Shown here: in pieces, positions 16,602-26,521 of the stretch
Layout of the letters: every line of letters begins with the position of its first letter
How positions within the stretch are numbered: position 1 is the stretch's first letter
Origin: Saliphagus infecundisoli
GTDB taxonomy: Archaea; Halobacteriota; Halobacteria; Halobacteriales; Natrialbaceae
Direction of reading: 5' to 3'
Length of the DNA: 64,000 bases
Assembly: GCF_020177375.1 (NCBI RefSeq)
Contig: NZ_JAIWHV010000020.1
Location: 1-64,000, forward strand
Program-made: the position numbers and the translations under genes
The notes under the pieces: model-generated
Told to the model about the DNA's origin: nothing
Seen by the model: the letters and a program-made list of their open reading frames with translations, nothing else
The model's database searches: none

Positions 16602-19388
16602 GTGAACGTACGGGGGATCGTCGCCGGCGAGGTCTCGACGCGGACGGTAGGGACCGAGTACGGCGACCGCGAGCTCGCGGAGGTGCCGATCCGCCCGGCC
16701 GACGACGCGAGCGGGGCGGGCGCCGACGCCGTGGACCAACCCACTCGAGTCACCTGCTGGGGGAAGTGGACCGAATCGGCGGAACTGCTCGAGCCCGGGA
16801 TGGAACTGGTCGTCACCGACGCCGAGCGAACGGAGTTTCGCGGGGAGGAGGGGTTTTCGACGACGGGCGACTCCTACGTTGTCGTTGAGCCCTCCTTTCT
16901 GGTCAACGTCACCGACATCAGGAGCTGGACCGAGTGTCCCCGACTGTACTACCTGAACAAGCTCTCGGGGATCCCGCCGAACTATCCGGTGACGAAGGGG
17001 ACCCTCGTCCACGAGGTGTTCGGCGACCTCCTCCGCGGGCGGGCGGTCGAGGAGTCGATCGAGGCCCGCGTCGAGGAGCGCGGCCTCGAGCTCGGGATGT
17101 TGGGTGAATCCGCCGAGAGCGTCCGGGAGGACGTCAGGAAGAACGCGGCGGCGATCGAGGGCTGGCTCGAGCAGGGCCGGCTGGGAAAGACCGACGGCGG
17201 TCGGGAGACGGCCGACGTGAGCGCCGAGCGGTTCGCGCCCGACGAGAGCGAGTGGCGCTCCGAGCGGCTGCTGATCAGCGCGACGTTTGGCATCCGGGGG
17301 CGGGCCGACGCGATCCGCGGGGGCGCACCGGTCGAACTCAAAACCGGAAAGAACCTCCGCAAGGAGCCCCGGTTCAAGGATAAGGTCCAGGCGGCGTGTT
17401 ACGCGCTGTTGCTCGAGGAGGAGGGCGGGGAGGTAGACACCGGGACCCTGCTCTACACGAAGAACTCCGCGCTCGAACGCGACGAGGAGACCGGCGATCT
17501 GACGCCCGCAAAGGAGTTCTCGATGGGGAGCGGACTGTTGAAGTACGTCGTCAGGCTGCGAAACGAGATCGCGGCGATGGAGTTCGATCGCGGAGTGCCG
17601 ACGGGGTACGAGGGCAACGCCAGCTGCGAGTACTGCTTCGAACAGGACACCTGCATGGTCGTCTCGGGCCGGCTCGACCAGGAGTCGAAGGCCGGACAGA
17701 TCGGAGCGGCGCTTCCCGAGGAGGAACGAGAGTACTTCGAGCGCTTCTACCGGGCGATCGAGGCCGAGCGCCGCGAGGTCCACCGCGAGTACGCCAAACT
17801 CTGGGAGCAGAGCCCCGAGGAACGGGCCGACGACGACCGGGCGCTGATCGACCTCGAGTTCGAGGAGATGCGGCCCCTAAAGGGCGGGCGCTGGGAGATT
17901 CACGCCCGCCGGCGCTCGGACGAAAGCTCGAAGATCCGGGAGGGCGACCTCGTGCTCGCGAGCGACGGCCGCCCGGTCCGCGGAGAGGCCGAACTCGCCC
18001 GGATCGAACGCCTGGAGAGCGAGGACGGCGGCGAGGTCGTGCTGACGGCCGACGAGCCCGTCGAGGCGACCCGGCTCGACGTCTACCCCTCCGAGTTCAC
18101 CACCGACCGCCAGCTCTCGGCGCTCCACGACGCCCTCCTGAAGGGAAGCGAGCGCCGCAAGGACGTGCTCTTCGGGCGCGAGGAGCCCGTCTTTCGCGAG
18201 GTCGAGGAGACGTTCATCGAGAACAACGCGGCCCAGGACGAGGCCGTCCGGAAAGCGGTCGGCTGTGCGGACCTCGCGTTGATCCACGGCCCGCCCGGAA
18301 CCGGGAAGACGTACACCATCGCCCGGGCGATCCGCGCGATGGTCGACCGCGGCGACCGCGTCATCCTGTCGGCCTTTACGAACCGGGCGGTCGACAACGC
18401 ACTCGAGGCCCTTCGCGACCAGGGATTCACCGACTTCGTCCGGATGGGCACCGAGAGCGGCGTCCGCGAGGACATGCTCCCCTTCCGGCTCGAACGCTCG
18501 GGCGACCCCGAGGAACGCGCCCGCGAGTTGCGGGAGGCGCCCGTCGTGGCGGCGACGACGGCGACCTGCGGTTCACGAGTGATGAAGGAGACCGAGTTCG
18601 ACGTCGCCCTCGTCGACGAGGCCGCCCAACTCACCGAGCCCGGCACCTTCGCCGCGGCGAACCTCGCCGACCGGTTCGTGCTCGTGGGCGACCACGAACA
18701 GCTCCCGCCGGTGGTGCGGGCGGAGACGGGGGAGAGCGAGACGGGAGCGGCGGGAGGCGAGGAGGCGGACCTCTCGCGGTCGCTGTTCGAGCGGCTCGTC
18801 TCGGCGTATCCGGGGGCAGGCGTCATGTTAGACCGCCAGTACCGGATGAACCAGCGGATCCAGGCGTTCGCCTCCCGGGAGTTCTACGACGGTGAGCTCC
18901 GGCCCGCGACGCCCGAGGTCGCCGGGCGAACGCTCGACGACATAGCGGGAGCGAGCCGCGAGGCGTTGCCCGACGAACTCGGGGATCCAGTCGCGTTCGT
19001 CGACGTCGCGGGCGACGCCGCCCGCCACACCGACGGCAAGGAGGCCGCCCGGATCGCTGACCTCGTAGAGTGCTACGAGGCCGCGGGCGTCCCGCGGGCG
19101 GAGATCGGCGTCATCGCGCCGTTTCGCGCCCAGGTCGGCGAGATCAGGGGTCGGGTTCCCGACGACGTGACCGTCGACACCGTCGACCGCTTCCAGGGCT
19201 CGAGCGAGGAGGTCATCATCGTCTCGTTCGTCGCGACCGGCGACCTGGAGGGGCCGATCTTCGAGGACTACCGCCGGATCAACGTCGCGCTCACCCGACC
19301 CAAACGCGCGCTCGTCCTCGTCGGCGACTCGCGGGCCCTCGAGTCCGATCCGGTCTACGGCCGGATGCTCGAGTGGGCCCGGACCTGA
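16602..19388 (+). CDS. Dna2-like nuclease-helicase
   Basis: This 928-residue protein joins a Cas4/RecB-like nuclease to an SF1 helicase, the architecture of Dna2. The N-terminal OB-like segment is followed by the nuclease: Cys near 107 in RSWTECPRLYYL, His in GTLVHEVF (about 136), Asp in GRADAI (about 233) and the ExK motif in ELKTGK (about 245). A trailing CEYCFEQDTC (342-351) completes a likely 4Fe-4S cluster. The helicase has Walker A GPPGTGKT (about 563), DEAAQ (about 672) and VDTVDRFQGSSEEV (about 858). Dna2 trims 5' flaps and resects DNA ends. The GTG at 16602 has a TTTTT box 27 bases before it. Confidence 0.88.
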   Translation: MNVRGIVAGEVSTRTVGTEYGDRELAEVPIRPADDASGAGADAVDQPTRVTCWGKWTESAELLEPGMELVVTDAERTEFRGEEGFSTTGDSYVVVEPSFLVNVTDIRSWTECPRLYYLNKLSGIPPNYPVTKGTLVHEVFGDLLRGRAVEESIEARVEERGLELGMLGESAESVREDVRKNAAAIEGWLEQGRLGKTDGGRETADVSAERFAPDESEWRSERLLISATFGIRGRADAIRGGAPVELKTGKNLRKEPRFKDKVQAACYALLLEEEGGEVDTGTLLYTKNSALERDEETGDLTPAKEFSMGSGLLKYVVRLRNEIAAMEFDRGVPTGYEGNASCEYCFEQDTCMVVSGRLDQESKAGQIGAALPEEEREYFERFYRAIEAERREVHREYAKLWEQSPEERADDDRALIDLEFEEMRPLKGGRWEIHARRRSDESSKIREGDLVLASDGRPVRGEAELARIERLESEDGGEVVLTADEPVEATRLDVYPSEFTTDRQLSALHDALLKGSERRKDVLFGREEPVFREVEETFIENNAAQDEAVRKAVGCADLALIHGPPGTGKTYTIARAIRAMVDRGDRVILSAFTNRAVDNALEALRDQGFTDFVRMGTESGVREDMLPFRLERSGDPEERARELREAPVVAATTATCGSRVMKETEFDVALVDEAAQLTEPGTFAAANLADRFVLVGDHEQLPPVVRAETGESETGAAGGEEADLSRSLFERLVSAYPGAGVMLDRQYRMNQRIQAFASREFYDGELRPATPEVAGRTLDDIAGASREALPDELGDPVAFVDVAGDAARHTDGKEAARIADLVECYEAAGVPRAEIGVIAPFRAQVGEIRGRVPDDVTVDTVDRFQGSSEEVIIVSFVATGDLEGPIFEDYRRINVALTRPKRALVLVGDSRALESDPVYGRMLEWART

Positions 19389-19434
19389 CGGGAGATCGCG
19401 GGCCGTTTATACGTCCGCGCTCGCAAGTCCGGCC

Positions 19435-19668
19435 ATGAGCCAGGAGCCGGACCTCCCCGTGAAGCCGGTCGATCTGCTCGTCCTGGTCGTCGTCTCCGTG
19501 CTGGGCGGGGCGCTGATCGCGAGCTGGGCGATGGAGCCCCGGCTCACGCCGAACTTCGTCGTGGCGATCTCCTCGGGGACCGTGATGCTGGCCTTTTTCC
19601 TGTTCATCCCCGTGATGGGCGTCCGGACGTTCCTCGAGGAACGGAAGGGCGGAAACGAGGGGTCGTAG
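19435..19668 (+). CDS. small two-helix membrane protein
   Basis: This 77-residue protein has two predicted transmembrane segments: LLVLVVVSVLGGALIASWAM (about 14-33) and VMLAFFLFIPVMGVRTFL (about 50-67). The short cytoplasmic tail is charged (EERKGGNEGS). I do not recognise the family. It lies 46 bases after the Dna2-like gene and 69 before the K+ channel gene, all rightward, and may be read through from either. Confidence 0.65.
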   Translation: MSQEPDLPVKPVDLLVLVVVSVLGGALIASWAMEPRLTPNFVVAISSGTVMLAFFLFIPVMGVRTFLEERKGGNEGS

Positions 19669-19737
19669 CTCCGTCGGCGGGGTGGAGCCGGCGGTAGTGC
19701 GGGCTTTACTTCGGTGGGCGTCGTGGAGGGCGGGACC

Positions 19738-20850
19738 ATGCTGGACCGACTGGCAGACGCCCGTTCGGCGGGGAGCCTCGCCGTCCGGGTCGTCGTGGCG
19801 GTCGCCGTCGTCTCGATCGCGACCGGCGTCGCCGCGATCCTCACGGATCCGGCGCTGACGGCGGCGGGGCCGGCCGCCGAGATACAGGCGATCGCGGAGT
19901 TTTCCGCTACGGTCGTCGGCTTCGCGCTTCTCGTCGTGGCCTGGGGGATGCGACGGGGGTACAGGGTCGCGTACGTCGCCGCGGCGGCGCTGGTCGCACT
20001 CGAGGCGGTCCACGGGGTCGTCCAGTTGCGGCTGCTCTCGATCCCGCTCGTCGTGCTCTCGGTCGGCGGGCTTGCGGTCCTCGTGGCGACCAGCGAGCGG
20101 TTCACCCGCTCTGCCGGCCTCACGCTCTCGGCGACGCAGTTCGGTGCGGTCGTCGCCGTCGTCGGCGTCGGCTGTTACGGTACCGCCGGCGCCTACGCGC
20201 TCCGGGGCGGGTTCGACGGCGTGGGAGGCGTCGTCGACGCCGTCTACTTCACGGTCGTCACCGCGACGACGGTCGGCTACGGCGACGTCCATCCGACCTC
20301 GCTGGGCGCGCGGCTGTTTGCGGCCTCGCTGGTCGTCCTCGGGCCGGCGGCGGTCGCCGTCGCCGCCGGTAGCCTGTTCGGGCCGGCCGTCGAGGCGCGC
20401 CTCGCGATGGCCGGCCGACGGGTGAGGGCCCACCGCGACGGGATCGAGCGGGTCGCCGTGGTCGGCTTCGAGGGACCCGCACGGGCGATCGCCGAGCGGC
20501 TCGCCGAGCGGGCGGCGGTGACGATCGTCGCCGAGAACCAACGTCTCGAGGGACTGCCGGCGGACGTCGAGGTCCACGCGGGCGAGCCGACCGACGAGGC
20601 CCTCCTCGAGCGGGCCGGCGTCGCCTCGTGTGGTGGGGTCGTGATCGCCGATGGCTCTCCCGACGCCGTCCGTGCCACGCGGGAGACGACAGCCGCCCCG
20701 ATCGTCGCGGTCGCGGCCGACCCCGAACCCGCGGTCGCGGAGGGTGCGGACGTCGTGATCGACCCCCGGTCGGCCGTGGCCGACGCCGCCGTGGCGGCGG
20801 TCCTCGAATCGTCCGCTCAGTCGGCGTCCGCGGCCTCCCAGAGCGGATAG
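19738..20850 (+). CDS. K+ channel-like protein with RCK (TrkA-N-like) domain
   Basis: This 370-residue protein has four hydrophobic segments before a two-helix pore module. The pore helix and selectivity filter TATTVGYGDVHP (about 176-186) are diagnostic of K+ channels. After the last helix (LVVLGPAAVAVAAGSLFG) comes a cytoplasmic Rossmann-like RCK domain (about 237-360) beginning VAVVGFEGPARAIAERL, in which the usual GxGxxG is altered to GFEGPA, so the ligand may not be NAD. Such channels are gated by nucleotides or ions. The ATG at 19738 is preferred to a GTG at 19714. The 3' end overlaps the convergent AIR-synthase-like gene by 34 bases. Confidence 0.85.
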   Translation: MLDRLADARSAGSLAVRVVVAVAVVSIATGVAAILTDPALTAAGPAAEIQAIAEFSATVVGFALLVVAWGMRRGYRVAYVAAAALVALEAVHGVVQLRLLSIPLVVLSVGGLAVLVATSERFTRSAGLTLSATQFGAVVAVVGVGCYGTAGAYALRGGFDGVGGVVDAVYFTVVTATTVGYGDVHPTSLGARLFAASLVVLGPAAVAVAAGSLFGPAVEARLAMAGRRVRAHRDGIERVAVVGFEGPARAIAERLAERAAVTIVAENQRLEGLPADVEVHAGEPTDEALLERAGVASCGGVVIADGSPDAVRATRETTAAPIVAVAADPEPAVAEGADVVIDPRSAVADAAVAAVLESSAQSASAASQSG

Positions 20851-21791
20851 AGCTCGTCCTCGATCGGCTCCGCGACGGGTTCGCCGTCGAGGATGAGCGC
20901 CGGATCGCCCGCCTCGACGGTCCCGATCGCCGCCGCGTCGATCCCGGCAGACTCGAGGGCGGCGAGTGCCTCGTCGACCGACCCGGCGGAAACGGTCGCG
21001 AGCAGGGCCCCCGAGCCGAAGATCCGGAGGGGGTCGACGCCCGCGGCCCCACAGAGCGTCTCTGTCTCCGGGCGGATCGGTATCGCCTCGCGATCGACCT
21101 CGAGACGGACCCCCGATGCGCGGGCGACCTCCGACAGCCCGGCCGCGACGCCGCCCTCGGTGGGATCGTGCATCGCGCTCGCCGCCTCGCGGAGACGGCG
21201 ACCGTCGGGGACGACGCTGACCTCCTCGAAGGAGGCGAGGGCCCGTTCCCGGACGTCGTCGGGAACGGCGAGTTCCTTCCCGAAGTCGGCCGCGAGGATC
21301 GCCGTCCCCTCGATCGCCGCCGCCTTCGTCACGAGGACCCGATCGCCGGGCTCGGCGCCGCCGGTCGGGACGAACCGGTCCGTCGGTCCCATCGCGGTCA
21401 GGGAGAGCAGCGGGCGCTCCAGAGCGTCGACGTACTCGCTGTGGCCGCCGACGATCGCGGCGCCGACCTCGCGGGCGGCGGCGTCGAGCTCCGCCGAGAC
21501 CGTCTCGAGGACCTCGCGTTCGGCACCGCCGGGGAGCATGATCACGACGGTCAGCCACCGCGGGTCGGCCCCGGAGGCGGCGACGTCGTTGCAGGCGACG
21601 TGGACGCCGAGGCGGCCGACCTCGGAGGCCGCAAGCGAGATCGGGTCCGAGCTGACGACCAGCGTCCCCCCCTCGCAGGCGATCGCCGCGGCGTCCTCGC
21701 CGTCGGCGGGTCCCTGGAGAACCGCGGGGTCGTCGGCGCCCGTTCGATCGAAGACGTGCTCGAGGAGCTCCGGGCTCACCTTGCCGGGCAT
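20817..21791 (-). CDS. AIR synthase-related (HypE/ThiL-like) protein
   Basis: This 324-residue ATP-binding protein belongs to the PurM/HypE/ThiL/SelD fold. It has the N-terminal half-barrel (VVSSDPISLAASEVGRLGVHVACNDVAASGADPRW) and the C-terminal ATP-grasp-like half (MHDPTEGGVAAGLSEVA, the conserved H-DPTEGG motif). Subgroup members activate small molecules by phosphorylation or dehydration. HypE needs a C-terminal cysteine, which is absent (it ends WEAADAD), so hydrogenase maturation is unlikely; no Hyp genes are near. The ATG at 21791 (MPGKVSPE) was chosen by family length. Confidence 0.85.
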   Translation of the reverse strand: MPGKVSPELLEHVFDRTGADDPAVLQGPADGEDAAAIACEGGTLVVSSDPISLAASEVGRLGVHVACNDVAASGADPRWLTVVIMLPGGAEREVLETVSAELDAAAREVGAAIVGGHSEYVDALERPLLSLTAMGPTDRFVPTGGAEPGDRVLVTKAAAIEGTAILAADFGKELAVPDDVRERALASFEEVSVVPDGRRLREAASAMHDPTEGGVAAGLSEVARASGVRLEVDREAIPIRPETETLCGAAGVDPLRIFGSGALLATVSAGSVDEALAALESAGIDAAAIGTVEAGDPALILDGEPVAEPIEDELYPLWEAADAD

Positions 21792-21903
21792 GGTTCGAAC
21801 TGGGCGGATGCGGGGTTTGTAGCTGACGGTGGGGCGTCGGTGGCGGACCGACGCCACGGACGACGTCGAACGCTTCTTGGCACGCGGCGCCCTCGAACCG
21901 GAC

Positions 21904-22881
21904 ATGGAGCGGGTCACGCTGGGCAACGAGGAGTTCGAGGGGCGAAACGACGCCTATCTCCTCGACGACGAGGGGGTCGCGCTGGTCGACACCGGGATCG
22001 CCACGGCCGAGACCGAATCAGAGTTGCGCGAGGGCCTCGCCGAGTACGGCCACGAGTTCGCCGACATCGAGACGATCGTCCTGACCCATTGGCACCCCGA
22101 CCACGCCGGCCTGGCCGGTGCGATCCAGGCCGAAAGCGGCGCGCGCGTCCTCGTCCACGCTTCCGACGCCCCGCTCGTCCGCCGGGACGACGAGGCCCTC
22201 GCGGAGTTCGACTCGTTGCGGCGAGAAGCTTTCGAGGCGTGGGGAATGCCCACCGACGAGCGCGAGTCCCTCCTCGCCTTTCTCGACGGGAGCGAGGCGA
22301 TCGCGGGCGAGCCCGCGACCGTCGAGGAGATCGCCGACGGCGACCGTCTCGCGGTCGGCGGGCGAACGCTGGAGACGGTCCACGCACCCGGTCACACCGC
22401 CGGCCTCTGTCTGTTCGAGTTCGAGACCGCCGACGGCCGGGAGGCGTTCGTCGGCGACGCCGTCCTCCCCGTCTACACGCCAAATGTCGGTGGGGCCGAC
22501 GTCCGCGTCGAGCGCCCGCTCGCGAACTACCTCGATACCCTTCGGACCGTCGTCGAACGCGATTACGACCGGCTCTGGCCCGGCCACCGCGACCCGATCG
22601 ACGATCCCGCAGGTCGGGCGCGGACGATCGCCGAACATCACCGCGAGCGAACCAGTCGGGTCCTCGACGTTCTCCGGGAACACGGCCCTGCCGACGCCTG
22701 GACGGTGGGCGCCCACCTCTTCGGCGACCTGGAGGGGATCCACGTCATGCACGGACCCGGGGAGGCCTTCGCCCACCTCGACCACCTCCGCCACGAGGGG
22801 ATCGTCCGGGAGGTCGAAGGGAAGTACGAGACGACCGGGAAGGAGGCCGATCTCGAGTCGCTCGTTCCGGTGCCCGAGTGA
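21904..22881 (+). CDS. metallo-beta-lactamase fold hydrolase with C-terminal winged helix (LACTB2-like)
   Basis: This 325-residue enzyme has the full metal site: THWHPDHAG (61-69) gives two His, Asp and His, APGHTAG near 160 gives the third His, and FVGDAVLP gives the bridging Asp. The C-terminal 75 residues (RVLDVLREHGPADAWTVGAHLF and HLDHLRHEGIVREVEGKYE) look like a winged helix, as in LACTB2-type endoribonucleases and related glyoxalase-II-like hydrolases. The start at 21904 (MERVTLGNEEFEGRNDAYL) is the family start. The gene is divergent from the AIR-synthase-like gene by 112 bases. Confidence 0.87.
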   Translation: MERVTLGNEEFEGRNDAYLLDDEGVALVDTGIATAETESELREGLAEYGHEFADIETIVLTHWHPDHAGLAGAIQAESGARVLVHASDAPLVRRDDEALAEFDSLRREAFEAWGMPTDERESLLAFLDGSEAIAGEPATVEEIADGDRLAVGGRTLETVHAPGHTAGLCLFEFETADGREAFVGDAVLPVYTPNVGGADVRVERPLANYLDTLRTVVERDYDRLWPGHRDPIDDPAGRARTIAEHHRERTSRVLDVLREHGPADAWTVGAHLFGDLEGIHVMHGPGEAFAHLDHLRHEGIVREVEGKYETTGKEADLESLVPVPE

Positions 22882-22899
22882 CCGGGTTTCGCCGGCGAT

Positions 22900-25680
22900 T
22901 CAGCTCTCGCCGGCCGTTCCCGACAGCCCTGCCAGCGACTCCTCGCCGATCTCCTCGAGGACGTGCTCGTGAAACGCCTGTAACGCCGCGCTCTCGTCCT
23001 CGGCGAGGACGACGTCGCTGGCCGAAAGCGTCGCGAGCCCGAACGCCCGCGGGGTCGGCGAATCGACGAGTACCTGCGAGACCGCGAGTTCCCCGGCATC
23101 GATCGCGCCGACGATCGACTCGATCTCGCTCACGGCGAGTTTGTCCTCCAGAATTTCGCGGTAGGTCTCCTCGATGACCGCGAACTCCTCTAAGTCCTCG
23201 GCGAAGCCCAGCAGCATCTCGCTTGCGACCTGCTGTTCGCTCGCGGACTTCTCGTAGCCCTTGTAGCGTTTGAGGATCATCAGCGCCCGGGTCGCGTTGA
23301 TCCGGAAGTATCGCTGGAGGAGGTCGGTGCCCGCGAGCGCCCCCCGGAGCTTTTCGCGGACCTCCGAGGGATCGAGATCGGCGAGGATCGTCTCGAGTTC
23401 GATCTTCCTGTTGAGCGGCATCGAGAGCACGAAGCCGTTGTCGGCGACGGCGACTTTCACGTTCGCGGTCGCCCGGTCGGCACACTCGGCGGCCAGCAGC
23501 CGCGAGAGGCCGTCGTTGACCCGCCGGCCGTACGCCGAGTGGACGTAGTAGCGGCGCTCGTACTCCCCGCGGTCGCGTTCGACCTCGATCGCGAGCCGGC
23601 GGTCGGTCGAGACGCTTTCGACCCCGGCGTACCGACACTGGTAGTCGAACAGCCGCGCGAGCGCGCGGACCGCGTGGTCGTCGATCGGGAGTTTCCGGAG
23701 CCAGGCCCGGACCGCGGCGGGCCCACCCTCTTCGTACCGTTCGGCGAGGTCGCCCTGAAACGCGAGGATCTCCCGGCCGAGATCGGTCGAGAGCGGGAGG
23801 CGCTCGGAGTACCAGGTGGGAACCGTCGGCCGGCTCGCGGTCCGATCGACGTACACCTTCGACCCGCGCCGGTAGCGGTACTCGAAGCGTTCCCCGCCGA
23901 GGACGAAGACGTCGCCCTTCTCCAGGGTGTCGAGGTAGTCCTCGTCGAGCTGGCCGACCCACTCGTCGGCGGCGCGGGTCTTGACGTCGCAGCTAAAGGA
24001 GTCGGGGATCGTCCCGATGTTGGTCATGTAGATCACCCGGGCGAGCCGGCCGCGTTTGCCGATCAACGGTTCGCCGACCGGGTACTCGGGGTAGTGGTGC
24101 TCGCCGTCGGGCGGGTCGTTCTCGTCCCGCCAGACCTTCGCGTAGACGTTCTTGTCCTCGAGACCCGCATAATCGGCGGTGAGGTAGGCCATCAGCGACT
24201 CGTACTCGCTTTCGGTGTAGTTCCGGTAGGGGTAGGCCCGCCGGAGAATTTTTCGTACTTCGGTCTCGGGTCTGATCTCGGCGATCGCCATCCCGTAGAC
24301 GTGCTGGGCGGCGACGTCGTGGGCGCGCTCGGGGATCGAGACGCTGTCGACGAACCCCTCCTCGGCCTTCTTCAGCATGACCGCACACTCGACGAGTTCG
24401 TCCCGGTCGAGGGCGATCACCCGGCCGGTGACCGTCTGTCCGACGCGGTGGCCCGCCCGGCCGACCCGCTGGAGGAGGGCCGCGACCGACTTCGGCGAGC
24501 CAACTTGAACGACGAGATCGACGTGGGGCATGTCGATCCCCAGTTCGAGCGAGGTCGAGGAGGTGACGACGTCGAGACTGCCCTCCTTCAGCCGCTCCTC
24601 GACGCCCTGGCGGACCTCCTTCGAGAGGCTGCCGTGGTGACACGCCGAGTTCTCCTCGTCGTAGGCCCCGAAACGCTCGCGGAGGTTCTGGAGCACCCGC
24701 TCGGCGCCCGATCGCGTGTTGGTGAAGACGAGCGTGTTCGTGTGCTCGCCGATGTGGTCGTGGAGCATATCGTAAAAACGCTCCTGGACGACCTCGCGGG
24801 AGGTGTTGATCAAGTCGTCGGCGGGGCTCTCGAGTCGGAGGTCGAACTCGCGGGCGAAGCGGGCGTCCACGATCTCGTACTCCCGTGGCTCGCTGCTCGT
24901 TTCGCCCCTCGTTTTCCCGTCCTCAGCCTCCTCGAACTCACAGCCCACGAGGAACTCCGCGACCCCCTCCAGGGGTTCGATCGTCGCCGAACAGCCGATT
25001 CTGGTGATCTCGTTTCTGGCGAGTGCCTCGAGGCGCTCTAGACTTACCGCGAGATGGGTGCCCCGTTTGTTGGCGGCCAGCGAGTGGATCTCGTCGACGA
25101 TGACGTACTCCACACTCTCGAGTTTCTCGCGGAACTTCGGCGAGTTGAGCAGGATGGCGAGCGTCTCGGGGGTGGTGTTGAGGATGTGGGGCGTCTCCGC
25201 CAACATCTTCTGGCGCTCGCTGTCCGGGGTGTCGCCGTGACGGATCGCGTGGCGGATCTCGCCGGTCGACTCGCCGCGTTCGTCGGCGACCGCCTCGATC
25301 CCCTCCAGGGGGACCGTGAGGTTCCGGTGGATGTCGTTCGCGAGCGATTTGAGCGGTGAAACGTAGAGACAGTACACCGAGTTCTCGAGACCCTCGTCGG
25401 AGTCGCGGTCGCGCCGGTAGAGTTCGTCGATGATCGCGGTAAACGAGGCCAGCGTCTTCCCCGAGCCGGTCGGCGCCGCGACGAGCGTGTTCGTCCCCTC
25501 GTCGATCAGCGGGATCGCTCCCTCCTGGGGCGGGGTGAAAAAGCCCTCGTTCTCGGGGACGAACTCGCCGAACTCGCGGTGCCACCACTCCCGGACTGCG
25601 GGCTCCAAGCGCTCTAAGACCTCCCGGTCGGCGACGGCGTCGGGGTCGTACGGCCGATCGCCCGACGCGGAGTCGTCCAT
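22900..25680 (-). CDS. Lhr-type ATP-dependent DNA helicase
   Basis: This 926-residue SF2 helicase has Walker A in APTGSGKTLASF (69-80), DEVH-type motif II in YVIVDEIHSLAANKRG (near 195), SCSATIEP-like motif III, and motif VI LLQRVGRAGHRVGQ (about 405). The large C-terminal part (from about 550) has the Lhr winged-helix/beta-barrel region, including YPYRNYTESEYESLMAYL and FRINATRALMILKRYKG. Lhr-core helicases unwind 3'-tailed or forked DNA and RNA-DNA hybrids, probably in repair. The start at 25680 (MDDSASGDRP) is chosen over an earlier ATG at 25797, which lies inside the divergent RNase-Z-like gene. Confidence 0.9.
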   Translation of the reverse strand: MDDSASGDRPYDPDAVADREVLERLEPAVREWWHREFGEFVPENEGFFTPPQEGAIPLIDEGTNTLVAAPTGSGKTLASFTAIIDELYRRDRDSDEGLENSVYCLYVSPLKSLANDIHRNLTVPLEGIEAVADERGESTGEIRHAIRHGDTPDSERQKMLAETPHILNTTPETLAILLNSPKFREKLESVEYVIVDEIHSLAANKRGTHLAVSLERLEALARNEITRIGCSATIEPLEGVAEFLVGCEFEEAEDGKTRGETSSEPREYEIVDARFAREFDLRLESPADDLINTSREVVQERFYDMLHDHIGEHTNTLVFTNTRSGAERVLQNLRERFGAYDEENSACHHGSLSKEVRQGVEERLKEGSLDVVTSSTSLELGIDMPHVDLVVQVGSPKSVAALLQRVGRAGHRVGQTVTGRVIALDRDELVECAVMLKKAEEGFVDSVSIPERAHDVAAQHVYGMAIAEIRPETEVRKILRRAYPYRNYTESEYESLMAYLTADYAGLEDKNVYAKVWRDENDPPDGEHHYPEYPVGEPLIGKRGRLARVIYMTNIGTIPDSFSCDVKTRAADEWVGQLDEDYLDTLEKGDVFVLGGERFEYRYRRGSKVYVDRTASRPTVPTWYSERLPLSTDLGREILAFQGDLAERYEEGGPAAVRAWLRKLPIDDHAVRALARLFDYQCRYAGVESVSTDRRLAIEVERDRGEYERRYYVHSAYGRRVNDGLSRLLAAECADRATANVKVAVADNGFVLSMPLNRKIELETILADLDPSEVREKLRGALAGTDLLQRYFRINATRALMILKRYKGYEKSASEQQVASEMLLGFAEDLEEFAVIEETYREILEDKLAVSEIESIVGAIDAGELAVSQVLVDSPTPRAFGLATLSASDVVLAEDESAALQAFHEHVLEEIGEESLAGLSGTAGES

Positions 25681-25754
25681 TGGCGGATCCAGGGAACGGG
25701 CGGACAAGAGGGTTTGGCCAGCGGATCGGAAGTGGAGACGGTGGATGGGCACCA

Positions 25755-25762
25755 CCCTTTTG
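25755..25762 (+). promoter_or_regulatory. TATA-like box of the RNase-Z-like gene
   Basis: CCCTTTTG is centred 27 bases before the ATG at 25787, identical in sequence and spacing to the box upstream of the FAH gene at 4764. It lies in the 106-base divergent spacer with the Lhr-type helicase gene. Confidence 0.5.
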
Positions 25763-25786
25763 CGCCGGCCAGCCCCACTGTCGCCC

Positions 25787-26521
25787 ATGAAGGTCACCTT
25801 CCTCGGGACCGGGAGCGCGATGCCGACGGGCGAGCGGTTCCAGACCGGAATCCTGGTACAGGAGGAGGGCCGGACGCTGCTGGTCGACTGCGGGTCGGGC
25901 GTGCTCCACCGCCTCCAGCAGTCGGGCGTCGGCTACGAGTCGGTCTCGACGGTGCTTCTCACCCACCACCATCTCGATCACGTCGCCGACTTGCTCCCGC
26001 TGATGAAAGCGCGGTGGCTCGCCGGCGAGGAACGCTTGGAAGTGGTCGGCCCCCAGGGCACCAAGGCCCTGGTCGACGGCCTTCTCTCGGTCCACGAGTA
26101 CATGCAGGACAAACTCGAGCTCCAGGTCCGCGAGGTCGTTCCCGGCGAGTTCGAGGTCGCCGGCTTCGACGTCGCGGCCTACGAGACCCGCCACTCCCTT
26201 CGCTGTCTGGCCTACCGGTTCGACGACCGGTTCACGTTCGGGGCCGACAGCGAGGCGTTCGCGGGACTGGTCAACTTCGCCGAGGGGTCGGCGATCCTCG
26301 CCCACGACTGTTCGTTCCCGGACGACGTGGACGTCTCGAACCACCCGACGCCCGAACGCCTGGGACGGGAGCTCTCGGGGGCCGAGCTCGGTCGGGTCTA
26401 CCTTACCCACCTCTACCCGCACACCGACGGCCGCCACGAGGAGATGCTCGAGTCGATCGGCGCCCACTACGACGGCGACGTCCGGTTCGCCGAGGACCTG
26501 AAAACGGTCTCGATCGACTGA
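25787..26521 (+). CDS. RNase-Z-like metallo-beta-lactamase fold hydrolase
   Basis: This is a 244-residue protein. MKVTFLGTGSAMP (1-13) and LLTHHHLDHVADLLPLMKARW are typical of RNase Z/arylsulfatase-like metallo-beta-lactamases; THHHLDH gives the His-x-His-x-Asp-His set, and later histidines occur in AYETRHSLRCLAYRF (about 129) and LAHDCSFPDD. It lacks the long flexible arm of the tRNA 3' processing enzyme and is shorter than tRNase Z. It is therefore one of the small paralogues whose substrate is unknown. It is divergent from the Lhr helicase. Confidence 0.82.
   Translation: MKVTFLGTGSAMPTGERFQTGILVQEEGRTLLVDCGSGVLHRLQQSGVGYESVSTVLLTHHHLDHVADLLPLMKARWLAGEERLEVVGPQGTKALVDGLLSVHEYMQDKLELQVREVVPGEFEVAGFDVAAYETRHSLRCLAYRFDDRFTFGADSEAFAGLVNFAEGSAILAHDCSFPDDVDVSNHPTPERLGRELSGAELGRVYLTHLYPHTDGRHEEMLESIGAHYDGDVRFAEDLKTVSID

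Noticed and set aside
20817-21791. HypE hydrogenase maturation protein
   Set aside because: The fold agrees, but the C-terminal cysteine needed by HypE is absent and there are no hydrogenase or other Hyp genes nearby.
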